A stretch of DNA of 64,000 nucleotides from Formicarius rufipectus (taxonomy: Eukaryota > Chordata > Aves > Passeriformes > Formicariidae). The stretch spans positions 2,714,525 through 2,778,524 of the forward strand of contig VXAU01001099.1 of NCBI GenBank assembly GCA_013399695.1. The letters run 5' to 3'. The notes below the pieces were generated by a model. That model did no database searches. It was not told the origin of the DNA and saw only the letters and a list, made by a program, of their open reading frames with translations. Shown here piece after piece: positions 57,317 through 64,000 of this stretch. The position numbers and the translations under genes are program-made. Positions within the stretch are counted from its first letter, which is position 1. Each line of letters begins with the position of its first letter.

Positions 57317-59660
57317 AACCTGAAAAAAGTGTCTCCTCCCTCACTCCACACTGGGGATACTTTTGGGATAAGACTTCCTGGCTGAAATAAACCCATGCCT
57401 CGATCAGGGATCCTAATGGCATGCAAGCAGCAGTGGTTTGGGCTGATGGCACTTGATGCACCCAGACAAGACTGCCTGAGGCATGCTGGGCACTGACAGG
57501 GCTCCCACTGCCTGTGTTATCCAAACCCTTCCCCATCTTCATGCCCCATTACACCAGCACCACTGAATCCAGTTCTGGCACCGCAGAGCATGGCAAGTCA
57601 CTAAGACATGAGAGGGCTGATGAAAGGATTTGGTGACAAACTGAGCGAGAAGGAATTGCTTTTCTCCTCTCCTCTTTTCACTGCCACAGCCTCTGTGGCA
57701 GTGAGGATAAATGCAGTATATTAGTAGCAGTGAGTGGCAGATTCACTGGGCTGCAATTTATAACAGTGTCCTCCCCAAAGCCTCATTGGAGAGCATTATG
57801 ACGTTAGCTTTGTAAAAGGGGATAAAATGATGAGAGGGTCACTCTGGGAAAGTGTTTGGAAACCCTCAGAAAAGGAGCTATTTTCTTCTCTCCAGCCATC
57901 TCACTGAGCTGACTCCTACAAAGCTCTGAGGGAGAGTTAGTGCTCATACACCAGATATTAAATTCAATCCAGTGAGAAGGAGCAGATGTTGATGTGCCAA
58001 GCCTGTCTGTCACCATGTCTAATACATAAGGATGGCTGAAAATTCTTCCATAAAAATGTTTTGATTTTTCTTGAATAAAAATAAACTTCTACTGGGAAAA
58101 AGAAATCAACAACAAACCCTCAGGGCAGAAAACTTATAGCTGAGAAAACTTTGTCTTCATACTGTTGATAAAGAGTTGCTGCTGTCAGAAGGGATAAAGA
58201 GGAGGATGTTTTTCATCAGGCATGTTAATCTGATCTATCCTTGCATGCAGGCTTGTGCAGGCAGATAAAATAAAACAGATCCTGATACGCTGATGAGCCA
58301 AACTCTATCACAGTTTCCAAGAGACTTTGAGCTTCTGGATAGAGAGGCAGGGGAGGAATTTGCTTATAACTTACCCCCTGGTAAAGGGTGTCAAGCATTA
58401 GGAAAGGCACTTGGGCTAATATGCATCTGGTCTGCCTGGAGAGAGCTGTTTGCAGGCATGGCCTGGGCTCTCAACATCTGTACAGCAAATAGGTTGTGCT
58501 CCTCCTGCTCCTCACACCCTGGTTCCTGCAGGAAGAGGAAGCTTTAAGCCCAGACCTCCACTCTCCCAAACGGGGTTGTAAACCCCACACAGACATGTGG
58601 CTTAAACGGTTTTAAAAGGGAGGGGAAATGCTAAAAATCACCCCTTTCAATAGCAAAAATGCGAATGAATCTGTACCTCTATTTCAGCACCACCTTGCAA
58701 ACAGCTTTGTTCATGACCAGTGTAGGAACCATGGGGTCTGGGAAGTTGCTGTGCCTGCTCCTGTCACCCAGACAACCCACTGAGGGAAGCCAGGGGGACC
58801 AGGCAGACTCAGGGGTGCTCCCACTGCTGCCCTCCACAGGGAATCTCAGTGGCTGAGCTTGCTGGAAGCCGGCACCAGGAGATGGGCAGCAAGGAGCATC
58901 CCAGCCAAATGACATGGATTCTGCTCCTGCATCCCAGCTTCCAGAGCCCCAGGCACACACTCTCCATGCAGCCACCCTGAGGAGCATCCCAGCTGCAGAA
59001 CATCACTCACTTGTGGAGGGAAGCACCTAATTTATGTCTTAATTTATTTATTTTGCCTGGGAGACGAGGCTGCTGGTTTATAATGTGGAACAACCATTTT
59101 AAGTGAGTGAAGCTGGTCCTATAAAGCAATTGCCCTCTTCAGAGTGTTAACCAGTTCCCAGGAACTAGCAGTTTTGTGATACCTTTCCATGTTCCTCTGG
59201 GTGGATTCTGGGCCAGTCTCAGCTGGTGTAATGGCCTCACTCTCCAAATCCAGGTGATCTGCATTGTCTATTGCTGCTACGAGCTGCTGCAAATTTAAAA
59301 ATCTCAGTTGTCCTAATTTTTACTGAAAAAGAGTTTATAAGTTGCTTCAAAGGGTTTTAAAATACATTGGAAAGAGTACTCAGGTCAAACTGTATGTTCC
59401 AAGTAAATGCGTTTATCACTCCAAGGTAAGACCAAGCCAAAGCACTAGCAGAAAGGAGGTCCCTCTGCAGTAGTATGAACTTCAAAGGCTACTGGTCCCA
59501 GTTAGCCAGCCCTGCTGGAGGCTCAATTTCCTCCTGTTTGCATCATTGAGGCTCTCAGGTTTTCCTTCAAATCCTTTGTATTATCAGTGGTGAGGCTGCC
59601 GGCCCTGCAGGCTGATAGGATGGCACCTGCCTCCTCCTTGATTCACTCTTCTCCACTGTT

Positions 59661-59724
59661 TCCTTCCTTCCTTCCTTCCTTCCTTCCTTCCTTCCTTCCT
59701 TCCTTCCTTCCTTCCTTCCTTCCT
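59661..59724. repeat. (TTCC)n microsatellite, left side of assembly gap
   Basis: Perfect TTCC tetranucleotides run for about 64 bp directly into the run of N. The true length is unknown because the array is not closed in the assembly. Confidence 0.98.
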
Positions 59725-59905
59725 NNNNNNNNNNNNNNNNNNNNNNNNNNNNNNNNNNNNNNNNNNNNNNNNNNNNNNNNNNNNNNNNNNNNNNNNNNNN
59801 NNNNNNNNNNNNNNNNNNNNNNNNNNNNNNNNNNNNNNNNNNNNNNNNNNNNNNNNNNNNNNNNNNNNNNNNNNNNNNNNNNNNNNNNNNNNNNNNNNNN
59901 NNNNN
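59725..59905. other. Assembly gap (181 N)
   Basis: An uninterrupted run of N lies between pyrimidine-only flanks. The size may be an estimate rather than a measurement. The polypurine/polypyrimidine repeat itself is the likely cause of the gap. Confidence 0.99.
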
Positions 59906-59990
59906 TTCCCTCCTTCCCTCCTTCCCCCCTTCCCCCCTTCCTTTCCTTCCCTTCCTTCCCTTCCCTTCCTTCCCTTCCTTCCCTTCCCTT
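59906..59990. repeat. Polypyrimidine compound repeat (TTCCC/TTCCCCCC/CTTCC), right side of gap
   Basis: An unbroken pyrimidine run has several C-tracts of three to six bases, then alternating CCTTCC and CCCTTCC units. The array is compositionally different from the left flank, so the gap hides a transition between repeat types. The minus strand has at least four closely spaced G-runs of three or more bases. Confidence 0.95.
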
Positions 59991-62900
59991 TTATTTAGAG
60001 TGTAAGATTTTGGGGCAGCAACTCTCTTTCTTTTCTCTCTTTCATCCCGTTACTTAAGCAGCAGGTTTTTATTGATACAAATACACACAAAGCACATTTC
60101 TGCCCATGAACAAAAGGATGTGGTTGAGCTAATCTTTTTCCAAGCTGAAAAACAGTGGACTCTTATTTTTTACTTAAACTGCAGCTTTTAATTTCTGATG
60201 GCTAAAATGATGGTTTTGGGCCACACTGGGCACACACATGCCCTCCTCACAGGGTGGGCATCACCACTGGGGATCCCTTTACCTTCCTGCTATGCAGGGC
60301 ACCCCAGACCTCTCATGATTAGATGGTTGTTCCATGCTGTTGGATTTCATGGAGATGTTTGAGATCCAGATAATTTGCACCATTTTGTTGCCCTCAGTTT
60401 TCCCACACTGCTCGGCTAATAATATTTTTTACCCAGAGAAGAGGAAGATCTGAGACCTCTGGCTGAAATTTGTCCTCTGCAAACATAATGCAATGTGCAC
60501 TCAGCTGGTCATGGGCTTGTCCTGGCTTTTGACGTATTTTCTGTCCAGATAGAGCTAAAGTTAGTTTCACCTGTAAAATTTCCCATTCTCCTCAGAGAGT
60601 GTTTCAGTTAACCAATAATCCATGATGATGAGTCCTCTGTGGACATAGGACCCAGGAAGTTTGAGGAGAGTATCTGAGTATGGCTCTCCCTTAGGCGTGG
60701 GGCATTTGGGAATGGCTGGGTTCCGGACTGATTTGGGTACTCTCCTTTAAAAGGGCAGAAGTTACAAAATTTGGGCCGTTCCTTGTTTGTTTTGAATCAG
60801 CTTTCCCCAATTTCCACCACCAGCATCTGGCTTGGCATGTTTTTAATGTACAGCTTCAGGCTGCAAACAGAATTGAAATTTTTGGCCACACGGTGCAAGC
60901 TTTGTAAGTAGTAATTGCATCAACTTAGGATCAATGGAGCAGAATAATATCTGCCCACTATTAATGACTTAATAAAATTAATGGCACTGGCTCTGCCATG
61001 AATTACTTTAAAATAGAGATTGTAGGATAGTAATGTAAACAGTCATTGATTTTTTTCTTGGGAGAGTACTGTGAATTAGATATGACTCTCTTCAGTGCAT
61101 AGATGATACCAGACAATGCAGAATGTGTATCAGAGTACCTTGAAGGTGGGTAGAGAGGGAAAAGGTGAAAGGGACACCTGTGGCACGGGGGAGGTGATTA
61201 GATAAATGAAACAAACCCAGACCAGAAGATGAAAGCTCAGAGCTGCCTGGCACTCAATATTGCTGCCATCCAAGCTGACCCAGTTAATAATGCATTAGTG
61301 CAGGACAGGTGTGTTCAATAGTCCAGGTCTGTTAATTGAAATAGTGTGATTAATGGCATTGAAGGAGACAAGGAACACTTAGAAAAATGACAGGAGTCCA
61401 CGACTCTGCAACGCAGCTGGTGCATTCCTCGAGGGTGAGGGAGGTGGGAGGTGGACCTGGGGCCAGACTCTAGCTCTGCTTTTATCCTCCTGAAGATCCT
61501 GCCAGCACCCAGGCCCTGAGCTCTGTCAGCTCCAGAGCACGAGAGCTGGCAGCTGGAAGGGCCAAACCCATCCTCAGCCTTGGCCATGGGCACAGGGGAA
61601 TTGCGTGTGCTCGGTGGCTCTGATGCCTGTGGGGTGTCAGTGCTGGTGTCTGGGCTGCACCTGGCTGCTGGGGGAAAGACACGTGGAGTGGAGGGAGCCA
61701 AGGCTGGGCTGGACACGGAGTCACTGGTCTCATGGGTGCCAGCACCCACTGCTACTGTGCAAGGGGATATCAGGACCCTGGCAGCAGCGTGGCTCTGTTC
61801 CCAGTAGCTCACACACATCCAGCGTTCTCATTTCTCCCTCCAGAGGCCAATTTTCCTGTCGATTCCAATTAACCCCTGAGCTGATGTCTCAAGGACAGCT
61901 CTGGAGGCGGCTTTGCAGAGAAGCAGCAATTTGGAAATCTGTCGTGGGGCTGAGATGGCACCTCAGAGCCCAGCCTGAATTACATCAAATGGCCAGAAAG
62001 AGCTGTGCAGTGATTTGAGTCACTGCCATTTACAGAATGATTCGACTGCAAGATTTCCTTCAGTCCCGCTCCCATCCTGCCATCTTTCCTTTACATCAGT
62101 GTCTCTGCTTGAACACAGGGCTCAGCACAGAGAAGGGTGTATGCAGTACACACCCTGGGTGTTTTCTTGGCAAAAAAAAAGTTTTCTCTTTATTATCCCT
62201 GTTAAATTTGCAGCTGGTGCCTGAGTGTGCCAGGGAGAGGGACAGTGGACTTCGCTTCCAGGGAGCGAGGGCAAGCAAGCAGCTCATCCCAAATCACTGC
62301 CACCCCAGCTCCAGAGAATGAAGCATTGTTGCTTCAAGATCTGCTCTGCCTTCATCCTGTCTGGCATTTCCATTGCCCCCAGGAAAGCTGGGGAGCCCTT
62401 GAGTCCACACCTCCCTCTTTGTGCCTGTGCAACCCTGGTAATTCATAACCAGTTTGAAATGCCCAAATGCATAAGTTTTGGGAGAACAGTGTGGCTAATG
62501 GGGATGGTTTGGGCACCTTTGCTCCTGGCAGAGGCTGCATAAGCAGCAGAGTTTGTTTTCCAGTCCTCAGTGGCAAAGGAACAGAATTACAAGAGCAGCA
62601 GCAACACCGGGGAGAAGCAGGTTCAGAAGGACAAGTCAAAGCACAGCTTTTAATGCGGAGAATAAAAAATGAATAGAAAGACCCACAGTGCTGCAATAAA
62701 ACACCCCTTAAATCCTTTGTTTTCATTTTGGATGATAAAGGAAAATCATTAGGACTCAATTAGTCATGAGAGACAACAGTCCTTCTGCATTGCACTGGCT
62801 TGAGAAAGCTACTCCAAGAGCACATCTTCCCTATCCAGTGTGGGATCATTAAATATCAAACACTTTATTTGTGCCATTTGCATTGCTTATTGTGCCCTGG

Positions 62901-64000
62901 TGCAGGATGAAAACTCTGTGGTGATAATTGATGTACGTGGTTCTAAAGGCTGCCTGAAAACACCCCGGGAAATGAAGGAGAAGCTCTGAACAGCAGTGGC
63001 TGCTGGTGCTGCTTCAGCAGCACAGCAGGATAAAAGAAGAAAGAAAAAGGGGAAGGAGTGAGGGATGAGTTTAGGTGACCCAAACATAGGGACATAATGG
63101 TCTTGGGTGCGTTACCTTTCATTTGGAAACGGAGAGGAGGGGACAGGGCAGGTGACAGCCACTGCTGGACCACGGTGAAACACAGCTGTGCTGCCTGGTT
63201 CCCCCATGTCACTGGGGTGAACTGGTGTCTCCTCCCTGCGGCCCTGGGGGAACAGTGCTGCAGCAGGCTGTGCACACGCCCATGAGGTCTTTAAATATTT
63301 ATAAAGCAGTAAATGATGTTTAGATGATGGGCAAGACACTCCGAACCAAGAAGGTTCCCAAAGCTGTCTGCACACCGGCTCCCCTGGCAAGCCCTTGCTG
63401 CTGGGACCCTTGGCAATGCCAGCACAGGGTTGTAGTTCAGGCTGAGCAGAGAAGACACCCCAAGAGGAAAGAAAGTAAATAGTCCATAAAAAAAATTCCC
63501 CAAATCAGAACAAGCTCCCCCAACCCCTCTCTCTCCCCAGAAGTGACCGCGCTGCACACAGGCTGCAATTTGCTGTTGTCACCACGGGAAATGTAAGGCA
63601 CAGCAGCTGTTCATCACTTACTGCTTCATTCCCGCCCCTGCTCCCTTCATTTCTTTGCCGAGACTGCAGACAAAAGAGCAGATCAGTGGTGGCTGTGCCG
63701 CTGTCCCTGTGCTCCAAGGCACAGAGTGGGCAGAGATTGCCAGAGAGGCAGAGGTGCCTCGAGCCCTGGTGTGGCCCTGCAGAGGAGCTGCTGCAGGTGC
63801 TGGGCATGGAGTCGGGAGGAGCTCCCAGGTCTGTGACTGGTTTTGTCACATCTGTGTGGTGGGGCACAGTGAACACCTCCACGCAGTCACCTCAGGGACA
63901 GGTCACACGCTGGGGACAGGCTCTGGCACAGGTCAGGCATGGGATGGGGTCAGTGACTGGCTCCTCTGCCCATGGGGAAGGAAGATGCTTGTGCTGCCAC
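59991..64000. other. Intergenic stretch, GC-richer toward the end, no recognisable gene
   Basis: It has overlapping open frames on both strands at 61.3-62.0 kb and 62.2-63.9 kb, without family resemblance or convincing splice sites. The last 2.5 kb is GC-richer with scattered CpGs but does not reach CpG-island density by eye. Confidence 0.55.

Larger units (their letters stand above)
53185..59660. other. Intergenic stretch, no recognisable gene
   Basis: Nothing with clear coding character. It contains the T/G-rich tract (53.6 kb) and a short A-rich repeat (57.3 kb). ILDR1, expected next to SLC15A2 in mammals, has a cysteine-rich juxtamembrane segment that would be easy to see. It is absent here, so it must lie beyond the window or elsewhere. 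Confidence 0.6.

Noticed and set aside
59587..60057. 156-codon + frame spanning the gap
   Set aside because: It consists of microsatellite translation and unknown residues across N.
61315..62018. 167-codon (-) and 137-codon (+) overlapping frames
   Set aside because: GC-rich DNA with low stop frequency; Ser/Pro/Ala-rich product without a known domain and no convincing splice sites.
1..64000. CRISPR arrays, operons, tRNA or rRNA genes, endogenous retrovirus
   Set aside because: No regularly spaced repeats, no tRNA B-box with a matching cloverleaf, no rRNA motifs, and no retroviral coding blocks or LTR pairs were seen. The sequence is vertebrate.

Overview
The window is vertebrate nuclear DNA, most probably from a bird. 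It has a multi-exon gene with GT-AG introns, low CpG density outside small clusters, and at least three CR1-type LINE fragments, which are the dominant interspersed repeats of avian genomes. There is no bacterial gene organisation.

The one gene I can identify with confidence is SLC15A2 (PEPT2, the high-affinity proton-coupled di/tripeptide transporter) on the + strand. I reconstructed 22 consecutive coding exons by hand between 5575 and 43035. All junctions keep phase, and they give a complete 725-residue protein. It carries the POT-family signatures, the proton- and substrate-coupling residues (E52/E55/R56, H86, R300, W312, D316, E618), a large extracellular domain between TM9 and TM10 (about residues 402-598), and a C-terminal KTKL PDZ-type ligand. 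The MNAFQ start and the KTKL end separate it from SLC15A1/PEPT1.

Layout: 1-934 is upstream flank with a CR1 3' end at 352-502. At 935-983 there is a good candidate for an alternative coding first exon; its split codon joins in phase to an acceptor-like site (5631-5632) inside the conventional first coding exon. 5575-43035 is the conventional coding span. 43036 to about 45.6 kb is probable 3' UTR and flank, with a canonical polyadenylation signal at 45539-45544. From about 45.6 to 64.0 kb I find no recognisable gene. The mammalian neighbours EAF2 and ILDR1 are not visible. This part holds one weak candidate for a minus-strand terminal exon (53105-53184), simple repeats, and a polypyrimidine microsatellite interrupted by a 181-base assembly gap (59725-59905).

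Points most worth a second look: the dual N-terminus of PEPT2, the Glu-to-Ala change at residue 627 in an otherwise conserved POT motif, a CpG-retaining exon-like segment inside intron 21 (41568-41654), and the minus-strand terminal-exon candidate. I see no strong evidence for a wholly new system. The rest of the window looks like ordinary avian intronic and intergenic DNA.
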